Under the pieces are notes generated by a model. It did no database searches. It worked only from the letters and a program-made list of their open reading frames with translations, and was not told the DNA's origin. A stretch of DNA of 64,000 nt from Phialophora verrucosa (Eukaryota > Ascomycota > Eurotiomycetes > Chaetothyriales > Herpotrichiellaceae), in assembly GCA_002099365.1 (NCBI GenBank), contig MSED01000012.1, positions 496,001 through 560,000 on the forward strand. Reading direction: 5' to 3'. A program made the translations under genes and the position numbers. The number at the start of each line of letters is the position of its first letter. Positions within the stretch are counted from its first letter, which is position 1. Positions 12,594 through 24,302 of the stretch are shown here, piece by piece.

Positions 12594-13742
12594 CTATCGC
12601 ACTCGTCCCATGCTCTTCCCGATTTGACTTTCCCAGTTGGCCGCCCTTTCAAACCCATTACTCGCGGTCTGGAAGTCCATCATTGCCTGGTACACGGCCT
12701 CTTTACTGGTCGTTACAAACGGTCCGTACTGCACGATATTCTGATCCAACGGTTGGCCCGCCACCAGGATGAAATGAGCGGGGTCGGAAGCGCCTTCCTC
12801 CACGGATGCTGTGACCACGTCACCAGATTGTTCAAACACCACGTTGTGGTAGGGTGTTACTGTCTCTGCCTTTGCGGCGTCCGGGCCGTTGGACAACGTC
12901 ACTGCTCCTTCCAAGGTGTACGCGAAGGCGTTCCACCCCCGAGGCAACTCCTGTGTGATTGTGCCGCCGGGTTGGATCTCGATGTCAAGAAGCCAGACCG
13001 GCGTGTAGGCGAGGTCTTTCAGCGATTCGACGCCTTGCGACTTGCCGGAGATCACCTTGACTGTGACTTTGCCGTCGTCGGTCTTCGCGATGGGGATCTC
13101 GCCCGCGCGGAGATCACGGTACCGCGGCTCGCAAGATTTCAATTCCTCGGGGAGGTCGACCCACAGTTGCATCCCGACATTGATGTCTTCGGTCTGGACG
13201 GGCATTTCAGCGTGCATGATGCCCTTGCCTGCCGTCATGAACTGCAAGTCGCCGGGACCGATTGTCCCCTTGTTGCCTGCAAAGTCTTCATGGTCGACGC
13301 CGCCCTTGAGGAGGTATGTGATCGTCTCTTGCCCACGGTGGGGGTGGTCAGGAAATCCTGCGCCAGGAGGGATTCGAAAGTGATCGAGCATGAGAAAGGG
13401 CGTAAAGTGTCGGAGCCTCGGGGTGCCTATTGAGCGGCGAACCACGGCGCCTGCACCCTCGGATTGCTCGCGGGCGAGGAAGGAGAATTTGATTTCTCGA
13501 GGTGTGCTGGACATGTTTGCTGTTGTTGTTGAGATAAAGTGGGAGGGGATCAGTGGAAGGCCGAGAAACGACGGCGTTGATGCTGATGTGGTTGGTGTCT
13601 TAGCTAGCAGGGTTCGATGTAAACTGTTGCTTAGTAGTGACTTTGTTTGGTGCAAGAATGCCCTTGTCGAAGCCACGTTGCTGTAGTATGCAAGGATGAT
13701 TGCTGTTACGATGGTGATCAAGAAAGACCAGACTTGTCTCAT
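12594..13742 (-). CDS. Pirin family protein with an N-terminal hydrophobic extension
   Basis: Bicupin iron-binding protein. Family members act as nuclear cofactors or as quercetinase-like dioxygenases; the role here is not fixed by sequence. The pirin core starts around MSSTPREIKF (ATG at 13514). It carries the metal-site cluster FPDHPHRGQETITYLLKGGVDHEDFAGNKG (read in two parts) and the second cluster GIMHAEMP, followed by the C-terminal cupin. The open frame continues upstream without a stop to an ATG at 13742. This adds 76 residues: a hydrophobic segment (SFLITIVTAIILAYY) and a basic Ser/Thr/Leu-rich stretch resembling a mitochondrial or secretory leader. Two in-frame starts could give two locations, or the inner start may be the main one. 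Single exon. Confidence 0.92.
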   Translation of the reverse strand: MRQVWSFLITIVTAIILAYYSNVASTRAFLHQTKSLLSNSLHRTLLAKTPTTSASTPSFLGLPLIPSHFISTTTANMSSTPREIKFSFLAREQSEGAGAVVRRSIGTPRLRHFTPFLMLDHFRIPPGAGFPDHPHRGQETITYLLKGGVDHEDFAGNKGTIGPGDLQFMTAGKGIMHAEMPVQTEDINVGMQLWVDLPEELKSCEPRYRDLRAGEIPIAKTDDGKVTVKVISGKSQGVESLKDLAYTPVWLLDIEIQPGGTITQELPRGWNAFAYTLEGAVTLSNGPDAAKAETVTPYHNVVFEQSGDVVTASVEEGASDPAHFILVAGQPLDQNIVQYGPFVTTSKEAVYQAMMDFQTASNGFERAANWESQIGKSMGRVR

Positions 13743-14234
13743 GAGGAGGAAAATGACGGTACTTATACCTGTGGGCCGAGGGACGAAGATGCTCGAAGAT
13801 ACAGCACTATTCGAAGAGCAGAATCAGCATTGGATAATGAGCATCTTGGTAGCTTATGAAGGGGTTTGAGTGTCCTGTCTCCCTCCAGATCGTTGCAGTT
13901 GTCTGCGGCGGAGGCAGATAGATCGCTCAGCAAAAGCATTAACAAACAATCTTCGGCAGTCGTTCCGCAGTCAATGATTCCGTAAGAATCAGTCAGCAAG
14001 CAGAGAAGCCAGCCTCGTCATGTAATTGCCAAGAATTACCGAGGCTTTTCGCCAGCACAAGGCTGGAGATTCGACTCTTGTCACATCCGACGCACTAGAC
14101 TCTCAGACTGAGACTTTCCCCATAGAACCGGTGAAACGATACCAGCTGACATGCTGTTGGCAGACACCCACAGCACGCGGGCCAGATCTGCCACTTTTAA
14201 AAAGTCGTACCTGACGCTGTGACGAACATGCGAT
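13743..14234. promoter_or_regulatory. Divergent promoter between pirin and the RapZ-domain gene
   Basis: A 490-base interval separating two divergently transcribed genes, so both promoters should be here. No clear TATA element was picked out by eye. Confidence 0.45.
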
Positions 14235-14930
14235 ATGAGCGACAGGACCGAGAATATCGATGACGATGTAGCAACACACAGCACCACAGAGCATCGGGCT
14301 CCAGGAAATTCGAACTCTTTCCAACTCTCAATCATCTCATTCGGTCACGCAAATGGGCCGCTCAAACTGACCGGGTCCGAGGCTGTTGAGCAGCTCATCT
14401 TTTCCGTGCGAGGTGTCGAGAACCCACCCGCCAAGCTCCGGAAGACGCACACCGGCGTATCTGCGCGTTTGCGAAAAGAGATCTTTGGCAATCAGGCCGC
14501 GAGAACGAAGCTCGATGTCATGCTTCAAGCTGTAGGGGCAAAGATGGCCGAGTTCAGCAGCGCGCGTGTTCAGACGGACGACACAATGGAAGGACTCTCC
14601 TCGTCCTTGCCAGTCTGTTCAACGCTCGTCATCGGAATCATGTGCGAGCAAGGCAAGCACCGTAGCGTGGCTTTCGCAGAGGAGCTTGCCTGGAAGATCA
14701 CACCCAGTGACGGCTGGACCGTCTCGGTTGAGCATCGCGACCTCGGTCTCATCTTGTCTGATGCCGAAACTCAAGATTCTGATGAGCGGAACGCGAAGAT
14801 CAAAGCCCCGCGCAAGACCAAAAAGCAGCGTGAGCAAGAAAGAAAGAAAGGTAGGTCATTCGCAGCGAAGGGTCTCCGGGATGATAACTTCGGTGGTGAA
14901 GAGATAGAGGAGAGGGCAAGAATGGTCTAG
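14235..14930 (+). CDS. RapZ C-terminal domain-like protein
   Basis: Protein of 231 residues, single exon. Residues ~30-180 resemble the C-terminal domain of bacterial RapZ (YvcJ family): SIISFGHANGPLKL parallels the SFGFKYG entry, FSVRGVENPPAKLR parallels the VRDLPNP segment, and IGIMCEQGKHRSVAFAEELA with the later VEHRDL matches the IGCTGGxHRSV and HRDL signatures. In bacteria this domain binds regulatory RNA or metabolite; in fungi its function is unknown to me. The bacterial N-terminal P-loop ATPase domain is absent. The C-terminus is Lys/Arg-rich (APRKTKKQREQERKKG), possibly nuclear or RNA-binding. Family assignment rests on motif order and is fairly strong. Confidence 0.72.
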   Translation: MSDRTENIDDDVATHSTTEHRAPGNSNSFQLSIISFGHANGPLKLTGSEAVEQLIFSVRGVENPPAKLRKTHTGVSARLRKEIFGNQAARTKLDVMLQAVGAKMAEFSSARVQTDDTMEGLSSSLPVCSTLVIGIMCEQGKHRSVAFAEELAWKITPSDGWTVSVEHRDLGLILSDAETQDSDERNAKIKAPRKTKKQREQERKKGRSFAAKGLRDDNFGGEEIEERARMV

Positions 14931-14989
14931 AGGGGCCCCAATGAGCTATATGAACGCTCTTCAAAAGCAAGATTGCAATGTGCTTTTCT

Positions 14990-15978
<989 letters not shown>

Positions 15979-16469
15979 ATGTTCTACGAACCAGGCAAGA
16001 CGGACCATAATCTCCCTCACGATCCATTCAAGGTGAGTCCCTCCCTCGGCCAATCCTGCAGTGTCTGCTGCTCTTCCTGCCTGACTATCACATCTCCATC
16101 TCCATCCCCATCCCCATCCCAGCACCGCACCGCACCGCACCGCACCGCACCGCACCGTACAGTATGGCATCTCCAGTGAGCAGTCTGTGCGAGGGAGTCG
16201 AATGGAAAAGAAAGCAAACCAACCCAAGATATATCTTATCCTACTCTGTGAGCGTCCACCGACGACTGACATCTTCCTCTTTCTCTCGCCCTTCTTTCAG
16301 GCATGCGTGATCCCCCGACCCATAGGCTGGATCAGCACGATCAACCCGCAACCGGACCAGGCATCACAATCTACGGACGCCAACGCCAACAGCAACGGCA
16401 ATAGCATTGGGAAAGCAAATCTAGCGCCCTTTTCGCAATTCAACAACCTGACGTTCGACCCGCCATGTG

Positions 16470-16504
<35 letters not shown>

Positions 16505-17202
16505 CTGTGTGTGTGTCTCACAATTCGTCTATTCCGCACCTTTCGCCTCCGATCGCCTTCTCAATCCACACACGCCGCACTCCACAACCAGTTCAAATAC
16601 TAACCCTTGACCCCCACCCGCCATGCTATACAGACATCATGTTCTCCAGCAACCAGACCCCCTCGCGCCAACAAAAGGACACGGTCCGCAACGTCGAGGC
16701 CACCGGCGTCTTCTGCTGGCAACTCGCCACCTACGCGCTGCGCGAGGCCGTCAACGTCACCGCCGAACAGGTCCCCTACGGCGTCGACGAGTTCGAGCGC
16801 GCCGGCCTGGAGAAGGAGTACTCCACCGTCTTGGCCACCACGGTGCCCATGGTCAAGGCCAGTCCCGTCAAGTTCGAGTGTGAGTATTATACGACGCTGA
16901 GGCTGCCGGGGAATCCGCCCATGGGGAGCGCGGATGTCGTCATTGGCAAGGTCGTGGGGATTCACATCGATGACGGGGTGTTGACCGAAGATGGCAAGAT
17001 TGACGTGAGCAAGACGCAGCCCATCGCGAGATGCGGATATTACGACTATGCTGTTGTCACCGAGACATTCCAAATGATCGTGCCGGGCGGCACGACGGAT
17101 ACGCTTTACGGAATGGAGGGAAGTGTGAGGAAGCACAAGGCGGCAAGGGAGGCGGCGAGGAGAATGGGAGTATCTGCTGATGACGAGCAAGGACCTCCAT
17201 AG
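15979..17202 (+). CDS. Flavin reductase-like, FMN-binding split-barrel protein
   Basis: Likely FMN-binding oxidoreductase of the flavin reductase-like (DIM6/NTAB) family, 262 residues. Exons 15979-16032, 16301-16466 and 16634-17202 splice in frame to MFYEPGKTDHNLPHDPFK/ACVIPRPIGWISTI, then LAPFSQFNNLTFDPP/YIMFSSNQT. PRPIGWIST and APFSxFNxLTFDPP are the hallmark phosphate/flavin-binding segments. The third exon continues KDTVRNVEATGVFCWQLATYALREAVN, also typical. The substrate cannot be told. Both introns are longer than usual for this window (268 and 167 nt) and both contain microsatellites. An insertion rich in Asn/Ala/Ser in exon 2 (DANANSNGNSIG) also looks repeat-derived. Confidence 0.85.
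16088..16160 (+). repeat. Microsatellites in intron 1: CATCTC/CATCCC hexamers and CACCG pentamers
   Basis: Within the first intron of the flavin-reductase-like gene, runs of CATCTC then CATCCC are followed by about seven copies of CACCG. They account for much of the intron's unusual 268-nt length. Confidence 0.9.
16472..16501 (+). repeat. (CT)n microsatellite at a splice donor
   Basis: About 15 CT units begin only six bases after the GTGAGT donor of intron 2 of the flavin-reductase-like gene, followed by a short GT run. Confidence 0.9.
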
Positions 17203-17432
17203 ACTGCCAGCTAATCATCATCTCACGCCACACTGTCGCGCATGCACATTGTCTGCGAGGCACTTTACCAATACTTCTCGCTATCCTGTTTCCAGTGAGC
17301 CACCACTTGCTTCCTTCATTCCAATGCTGCTCTGTCATTCCAAAAAGAATGTGTGTCGTAGAGTCCATCCTCCAAGTCACTGCATGCCAATACCCTCGCA
17401 GAAGCCCCCAAAGAGACTGTCATCTCCACCCA

Positions 17433-19859
17433 TCAGACAAGTCCCTGGCACATCGCTTCGTCTTCCTCCATGGCTTCAACAGTATCGGTCGAGATATTGT
17501 TCTTTCTAGATGTCCTAAGAGATCCGTAGGTCTTGCGAGGTGTGATCGGCCCAGCACCGGAAACTTTACGAGGCGTAGTCCGTCTGAAGACGCTGGTTTT
17601 ATGTGACGTACGCTGCTTGAGAGCTCCCACTGCATCTTCCAACTGCTCAACCACCGTCACACCAGGAACCTTTTCTGAATCGACTTTGGCCTCGTAGTCA
17701 TCATTGCTCTTCGCATTGCCGTTGGCCTCGACCTCATCGCTGCTCTCTGATGCAGCATTGCGGCTATTGTGATCAACTTTGGGGACGGAGTCAACCACAA
17801 CGTCGAAAGGACAAGGACTATTCTCATCGAGCCAAGAATCGGAAGAAGGCCCCATCATGCGACTGTGGCTGTCTGGTGGTAGCTGAAGCTCAAAGCCGCG
17901 AGCGTCGCCAGAAGGGCAACGTCCATACTCGTTAGTTTCAAGCTTGATCGAGCATGTCGCCGGTCGACAAGCGAGATATGGTGAAGCAACGATGGCCGGT
18001 GGCGGAGTGTGAATCTCAGGGGAGAAGACTCGCCCAGGAAATGGTGGAGGAGCCTGCTTCAACCCGCTCAAGAGGTCATAGGTGCTTGCCTGTTTACTCT
18101 GAAGCATGTCAACAAAGAGACGATCTCCATGGCGGTTTTGCAATCGTTACTGACCTCGGCATAAGCTGGCGTATCACCCCCAACCTCGAGGTCGCTTTCA
18201 AATTCTGTGAACGAAGACTCTCTTCCTGAAAGATAAGATGGCATGATGTCCTTCGAATGCTTGTCTGAAGACGATGTTCCACGCCCACGGGCAACGTCTG
18301 CTGACCACAGTGGATCTCTCTGGAAAAGTGTTGGTGACCATGCGTCCTGCTACTGTATCAGCGTCCGGCCACGAGGGTCGATCAAGATTCTACTCACGTC
18401 TTCTGGGGTTGTCTTGAAGCAATTCTCTTTCTTCTTCGGACTGGTTGCCGACTGTCTATCCAGCGCAGAGACAGGCAATGGGACAGGCTTCATCCCGTCA
18501 ATGACGCCGGATGATGGAGCAATTGCGGAGTCAGCACAGATATTCTCGTGCTGATAGCCATGATCATCAGAGAAAGGGTTCATCTGTTCAGTGCTCGGCT
18601 CGTCAACCTCTTCGGAGTGCTCGAAGAGCTCATGGTAATCTTCATGAATAGGCTTTCTCTTCCATTTCTCATCAATCAGTCGGTCCCTGGTGGACGAATG
18701 CCTCGGGCAGGTATTTGGTCCGTGAACGTGCTCTGAATTCGCACCGTGAAGGTTAAGAGACGGCATATTTGAAGTGGGCTCTGTGACCTTGTTAGACTGA
18801 GTGGGTTGCACGTCAGGAAGCACATCGCCAAAACTGGTCTCACCGGCCTGGTCTGGGCAAGAGTCGTATTGGTCGCGTTCTGAAATCGAACCGGAAGAGG
18901 TGGTCGCCATTCTAGTGTCCACTGAAGTTGTCTCTGACACGTCAACGGCCTTATCGTTGCTGGCAAGAACTAGCTCTTCCTTGGGATCTTCGAATGGATT
19001 CTCCAGTGGCTCACCTGCTGCTAGAGGGGGAGAGGCAATTTCTGACAACGGGCTGCCAAGAGGAGAAATGGAATGGAGGCTGTTCTCGATACCCGCTTGT
19101 ACCTCAGCCATAGCTTGTTGGAATTTCACTGTAGAACCCAGTACCGGTGGGCTTCGCGGCCTCCCGCTAGGTATCATCTCTCGGTGGTCTCTCACAAAAC
19201 ATTGGAGCAGAGGAGTCGTTGCCAGCTGCATCGGAGGCAGAGCAGGTGTTGAGTTCGGAATGTCGATGGGAACAGCTCGCGGCTCAACGTCAATGATTGA
19301 TTTTCCAGGCCGAAACCTGACCGACTTCTTGGAACTCAATGACTTGGTGGGTGAGGGTGTGTTGGCTCGCGAATCGACCTTGGCGCTCATCAAGGGGGCA
19401 TCGTCCTCGGAAGACTTGTGTCTCTTCTCCTTGTAGAACAACGACGTAGGTGCTCGGATCGCATCGGCCAGAGTCTCGAGGAATGTTCTGGGTGGCTCGG
19501 ACTTGGTCAGTCTCGATGAAGAGGGAGCCAGCGACCCCTTCGCAGGGTGCGGGCTGGGAGTTCGAAATCGCTTCCAGCCAGCTTTCGCCTGCACATGATC
19601 GGTTGGCAAGTACACTTCTTCCTCGAGGATGTTTGGCTTGGTGGGCGAGCTGTCGCCAGTGTCAACTCCTGTCGTAACCTCATGCCATCAGACTTACCTT
19701 TTCTTCCGAACGGAACCTAAGACAGACTGCAGACTCTTGCGTGGACTAAGGCCAGGAACGGTCGTAGAACGTGCTCGGTAGGGCGACGGTGTTCGATTCT
19801 CCTGCTGCGGTGGCAGAGGCTCGTTGACGGTACGGCGCCGGAGGCTGGAGAGAGGCATC
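17433..19859 (-). CDS. Hypothetical intrinsically disordered protein
   Basis: I do not recognise this family. Start ATG at 19857-19859, giving MPLSSLRRRTVNEPLPPQQENRTP (read in two parts). Four exons are inferred. Exon 1 ends SVRKK after LGS; exon 2 (to about 18412) begins SPTKPNILEEEVYLPTD and ends KTTPED. Exon 3 begins DAWSPTLFQRDP and ends GGDTPAYAE; exon 4 is 17433-18098, starting SKQASTYDLLSG. All joins keep frame. The product is roughly 730 residues, rich in Ser, Pro, Thr, Glu and Asp, with many SP/TP sites (RTPSPHP, ANTPSPTKS, TTPRKVS, ITPRKTY) suggesting phosphorylation by proline-directed kinases. One less disordered island is KKSVRFRPGKSIIDVEPRAV. No domain, signal peptide or membrane segment is seen. 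A nuclear or cell-cycle role would be speculation. Confidence 0.72.
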
Positions 19860-20076
19860 GTTGCCAGCTAGGATGATAATTATAGGGCATCCAAGAACCA
19901 AGGAGATGACAGAGTTCAAGGCAATGAGGCCCAAGAATCGAGTTGATGAGTTACCAGTATCATAATTTTGCCGTGAAAAAAGGAGAAACAATGTGGCCGA
20001 GATGAAGGCCATTTGAATCACCTTTGAGGTTGTGGCAGGCGCCGGGAACGCCGTGCAATTTCCTCCCGGCGTTCGC

Positions 20077-20113
20077 ATCATCATCGCATCATCGCATCAT
20101 CGCATCATCGGCG
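20077..20113. repeat. CATCATCG-type microsatellite
   Basis: Short run of CATCATCG/CATCAT units in the interval between the disordered-protein gene and the ferredoxin-like gene. Confidence 0.8.
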
Positions 20114-20252
20114 GTGTCGTTAGGCAAGAGCGACAGGAGCGTCTGGTGCACTGTCTCCCGGCAAACAATGCTGAAAGGACCATTGACCGCTGCCCTCTGC
20201 ACAACATCCCTGGTCACCGCACTTCTCAAGCTGTGTCTTCACCTCCTCGGTG

Positions 20253-20531
20253 TCACAGGTCAAGCTCCACCTCAACACTCGCAGGACTTGAGCTGCAAAT
20301 GAGAACGCCGCTGTCGCCCTCCAGGATGCCGTCGATCTCCCCTTTCAAGAGCTTCACCTCACACGTTCCACACGCGCCAGACCGGCAGCCGTAATCAGGC
20401 GTCAAGCCAGACTTTTCCGCCAGCTGGAGAAGTGTGAGTCGATCCTTAGCTAACCACTTCACCGTCTTGTTTGACTTCCGAAAGACAATCGTCGCTTCTT
20501 CGATGTCTTGCATATTGCCTGTTGCGTGCAC
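20253..20531 (-). CDS. Stand-alone plant-type [2Fe-2S] ferredoxin domain
   Basis: A 92-residue open frame that is essentially one ferredoxin fold. YGCRSGACGTCEVKLL gives C-x4-C-x2-C, and LICSSS supplies the fourth cysteine, so all four iron-sulfur ligands are present. In fungi this domain is usually the C-terminal part of longer oxidoreductases (FNR-type reductase or MOSC fusions), where it takes electrons from the flavin domain. Here only 316 bases separate it from the 3' end of the SDR gene, and I see no reductase coding in them. Either it is a genuine small electron carrier or the surviving tail of a lost larger gene. The frame is intact. An inner Met (MQDIEE) 18 bases downstream is an equally good start. 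Confidence 0.65.
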   Translation of the reverse strand: MHATGNMQDIEEATIVFRKSNKTVKWLAKDRLTLLQLAEKSGLTPDYGCRSGACGTCEVKLLKGEIDGILEGDSGVLICSSSPASVEVELDL

Positions 20532-20843
20532 GAGGATCGCTATGGACGACTGTTGCGAGCGATCTGGTTATGTCGTTGAGATTAAGAGAGTGAGACTGAT
20601 GTTCGTCACAGGGAACAAGTTAAGATCAGCCGGCTAATTCGGTATTCTCGCCGTCTCACAGTACGGAGCAGCACATCGCTCCCAGTGGCAGCGCAGTTAG
20701 CTACAAAGCGTCGACAGTGTTCGAACGCTACATTGTGCAAGACACAAGCTCAGTACAATGGAGTATGTGAGAAAGAAAACTATATGCAAAGCCTGTATAT
20801 TGCGCCGTCCCATCAAGACACCTTCTGACTCTGCCGACCACTG

Positions 20844-22024
20844 TCAGTGACTCTTCATCGATTCCAAAATCACCAGGGGATTGGCAAAGCTGAGCTCATC
20901 GATGGTCTCCCGCCACAACTTGTCCGTAAGTTGCTTCCCCTCTGGCGTGTACAGTAATGGTGCGAATCTAGGTGCAGACACGTATCAGCGGGACGCAAGA
21001 GAGAAGGGTTAGAAATGGCAGTGCTAACTCACGGTGCGATCTCCCAACCCATGATAAAAGCCCCATGAGACTCCGATCCTCTCATCACGCTGGCGTCGAT
21101 GTATGCAGCTGCACCATCCGGCAAGTTCCTTGTGACAGCCAGCTCAAATAACTTTGCAAAGACCACCAAAGGGCCTGGCAGTTCACGTCCGAGCTTGGTA
21201 CCGCCGATTGCACCGGGGTCCACCATATTGACGATGACATCCTCTCCTGACACATAGTCCATAAGCTTCCAAAGGAACATCTGGCCCAGAAGTTTGGAGA
21301 CGCCGTAGTAGTCAGCACCGTCAAAGTTTCGCTGGTCATCGAATGACGGCAGTAGGGGTGTCTTGTCCCTGTTCTTGAACTTTGCGGTGAAAGCGAGCGC
21401 CGAATTGACAATTGTCATTCGGCCTGTTCTGCCTGACGGGGACCTTTGCCGCAGGATGGGAAGAAGGAGAACGGCAAGCAGTGCGGTGGAAAGGTAATTA
21501 ATTTGAATCGTCTCCTCGTGTCTGGTGCCGGGAACTGTGGCGAACTTGAATTTGTAGATGCCAGCATTGAGGATGGCAATGTCAAGCCGGGACAGTCCAG
21601 TTTCTGCACGGTGAGCAAAGGCTTGGATTGAGTCGTATGAGCTCATATCCAGCTCCCACACCTCAATGGTTGCCTTGGGAAAGCTTGCTTTCAGCCTGTT
21701 TGCAGCCTCTTTTCCCTTTTGAACTGACCGGACGGCGATGACCAGGTGAGAGAGCTTGATCGAAAGAAGTTGGCGAGCACTTTCAAACCCAAGTCCTGGC
21801 AATGTCGGTCAGCCACCCGCTGACTCCGTACACGCTCCACAACAGGTCGCCAACAAGCGCGGACGTGGAACCTTACCCGTGTTGCTGCCAGTAATAATTG
21901 CGACCTGGCCGGAGAGATCTGTGCTCTTCGGCGGATATCGAATCTTGGCTCGAAACTGGTTCTTGATGAAAACCCTAGGGAAGAACGGCGTGGTGAGGGG
22001 CGGCAGGTCCCTGGATCCTGGCAT
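20844..22024 (-). CDS. Short-chain dehydrogenase/reductase
   Basis: NAD(P)-dependent oxidoreductase of 344 residues. Exons 21877-22024, 21033-21795 and 20844-20967 join in frame. The first intron splits the cofactor motif: IITGSNTG in exon 1 joins LGFESARQLL in exon 2 to give TGxxxGxG. Other SDR landmarks are AVRSVQKGKEAA, LDMSSYDSI, ILNAGIYKF (NNAG position), IVNSALAF with the catalytic Ser region, and YYGVSKLLG with the catalytic YxxxK, followed by NMVDPGAIGG. The last exon reads FAPLLYTPEGKQLTDKLW and ends ILESMKSH. The pattern fits the WW-domain/retinol-dehydrogenase-like fungal SDRs. No operon-like partner is visible and the substrate is unknown. Confidence 0.9.
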
Positions 22025-22774
22025 TGTGATCTGAGAATGTCTGTGGTACTGAGGAGTTCGATGCTGAGGGAGACTGTAAGGATGAAAAACAAGCCACGCA
22101 CTTGGAGTCGATCATATATGTGCTCTCTGGCCCCTCAGATGGTCCCATGGTTGCTCGCTCCGGCTCCGAGTTGTGATGAACTGGACCGGAGATGAAGGAC
22201 TCGACACTAAACCCCGTGCTGCACTGATATTGCATTCCGCAATGGGCATGCACGGAGAGCAGGGCAATCCGAAAGGTGATCTGAGCCGCAAGTGCGCGAG
22301 ATCTGACGCTGGCTTGCGATGCATTAGTGTGGCCTGGAGCATGTCTCGTTCAATAGGATTGCTGGAATGTCGCGCCATCCCGAATCGGGCAAACAATATC
22401 GTGCATGAAGGCCCCTCCCCGAATCAAACGTTGGAGGCAACAGCATAATTAGAATTTCCGCGACTCCGTGTTTTCTTGACTTCCAACTTCTCTGCACTGC
22501 TCTCGATCGTTCGCCTAAAGGGGTCAACAATCTCCTCCCCAACTTGGGCAGACGCCCTTGACCTTTCGCAACTCGCAGGCGTGTAATCCGTAGGGCCGAG
22601 GCATCCGGAGCTACCAGGCAGCACGGAGAGTTGAAGGACATTCTTCGAAAAGGGCCGTCGACATTTTCGGGTCTACGATGCCTACCGCAAATACTTCGAG
22701 TAAGTTCCGGACCGAAGTGGACAGAGATGGTCTTCAGGGTCAGCCGCTCACTCAACTTCGCACTTCAAGCAGAG
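22025..22774. promoter_or_regulatory. Divergent promoter region (SDR / transcription-factor-domain gene)
   Basis: About 750 bases between two divergent genes. The plus-strand frame from 22631 is open into the transcription-factor gene, but upstream residues look non-conserved, so I treat this as promoter and leader. Confidence 0.4.
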
Positions 22775-24302
22775 ATGCCCTTCATTCTGTCGACTGGTGG
22801 ACAAAACGGGGACCCAGCAACACGCAGGCTCATTAGAAGGCATGTCATGCTTGGGAAGAACAAAAACAAGCCTCGCCCAAGCAAGCGCAGAACTTCGCAG
22901 TTCTGGGAGACCGTGCCTGTGTGGGACTCCTTCAAGGATCTCAGTGCCGCTCATGACCACGTCTCCGTCATACCTAGGAGAGTCGGTTCGGATTGGTCGT
23001 TCACTCAATTAGCCGACGAGATCGAGCCCGCCGCACTGGCCGATATTCTGAAATGTGAGTTAATCTCGACCTCAAGCTGAGCTTGTATTGGCAAAGTGCT
23101 TACCTTTGGTGCGTTAGTCTCCTCCGTTGCAAAGCGAGCAACTGTCCCACTTGAGGCGTGCATTGTGTTCCACAAGGACGGTTCTGGAATGGTAGAGCAT
23201 TTGGCTTATGATGCTGCCTACCTCCATGCTGCAGCGTTAGGCACCCATGTGTATATCGGGTTGATGCCTGGTTCCGCAAGGTCCCCAGTGCTTGATTGCT
23301 CGTCGCCGCATTATTCGAAAACACTCCGCCTCCTCCGAGAGAGGTTGTTGACCGGTAACGAGACGGAAAAGATATCGGATTCCACCATAACCGTGGTCAT
23401 TGCCTTGGCGATCCATGCACGCACCACAAAAGATCATGAAGCTGCCAAACATCATGTGGAGGGTATCCTCAAGATCGCCGACCTGAGAGGAGGAGTAATA
23501 GGCATATGCAACAGGACGATGCTTGCCATGGAGGTTTTCAGGTACGCATATTAGCCATTGCCGTGATTTGCCCTGTGACTCTCTGATTGACTTAAGACTG
23601 ACCGCTTCGCAAAGATGCGATATTGCTCTAGCGCTGGAAACCAACTCAAGGCCTATTTTCTTTGGGAAGACGTCCCCGACTGATCCTCTGATCTCCTTCC
23701 CAGAAAAGATATCACCGCTCGAACCAAACGTCAGTGATGGAACAGGGTATCGAAATCAGTCACAGACCTTCCTCGACAGCATTGACGAGGAGTTAGCCAT
23801 GGTCTGGGTTGCAACGAGGAGATTTTGTGGCCTGGTAAACCGCGCCGCCAAGTCAAAACACAAACTTCCCGAAAGGATTCTCTTGCAAGCCATGACCTCA
23901 ATCATGTACCGCCTTCTCCATAGGAGCTTCGCAGCGCTCTCATTTGACGAAACAATTCGGCTTGCCTTGCTCGCATTCTGCGCACAGTCTTTTCTGCAGT
24001 TGCCTAACCTCCAGATCCAAGACACTTTTCTGCCAGGAGCCTATCGAGAGTGCTTGGTACGCGTGGGCATTTTGGAAAATGGACCCGCTCAGCTTCTGCT
24101 TTGGTTTCAGATGGTAGGCGCCGTCACGGTATTCGGGCCGGCTGATCATGCATGGTTGAAACCGTTGTTGCAGTCTAGCTGTGAACGATGCGGGCTGGAC
24201 TCATGGAGTGGATTAGCGGATGTGTTGAACTCATTCGCCTGGATAGAAGTGGTGTTTGATAAGCCCGGACAGGTGATTTTCAGCTCGTTGATGTCGAATT
24301 AG
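22775..24302 (+). CDS. Fungal transcription-factor-domain protein lacking a zinc cluster
   Basis: Predicted nuclear regulator of 463 residues. Exons 22775-23054, 23118-23541 and 23615-24302 join in frame (ADILK/FSSVAKRAT; MEVFR/CDIALALE). The N-terminus is FILSTGGQNGDPATRRLIRRHVM, with a basic patch KNKNKPRPSKRR; this opening is typical of a class of fungal proteins that keep the C-terminal regulatory domain (DUF3468-like) but have no Cys6 DNA-binding cluster. The middle and C-terminal parts are helical, with patterns such as LHAAALGTHVY, LLRERLL and HHVEGILKIADLRGGV typical of that domain. The upstream in-frame Met at 22631 is possible, but the conserved-looking part starts at 22775. Targets are unknown. 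Confidence 0.75.

Noticed and set aside
20032..20394. Plus-strand frame with repeated Ile/His/Ala over the CATCATCG repeat
   Set aside because: It arises from the microsatellite and overlaps the ferredoxin gene antisense.
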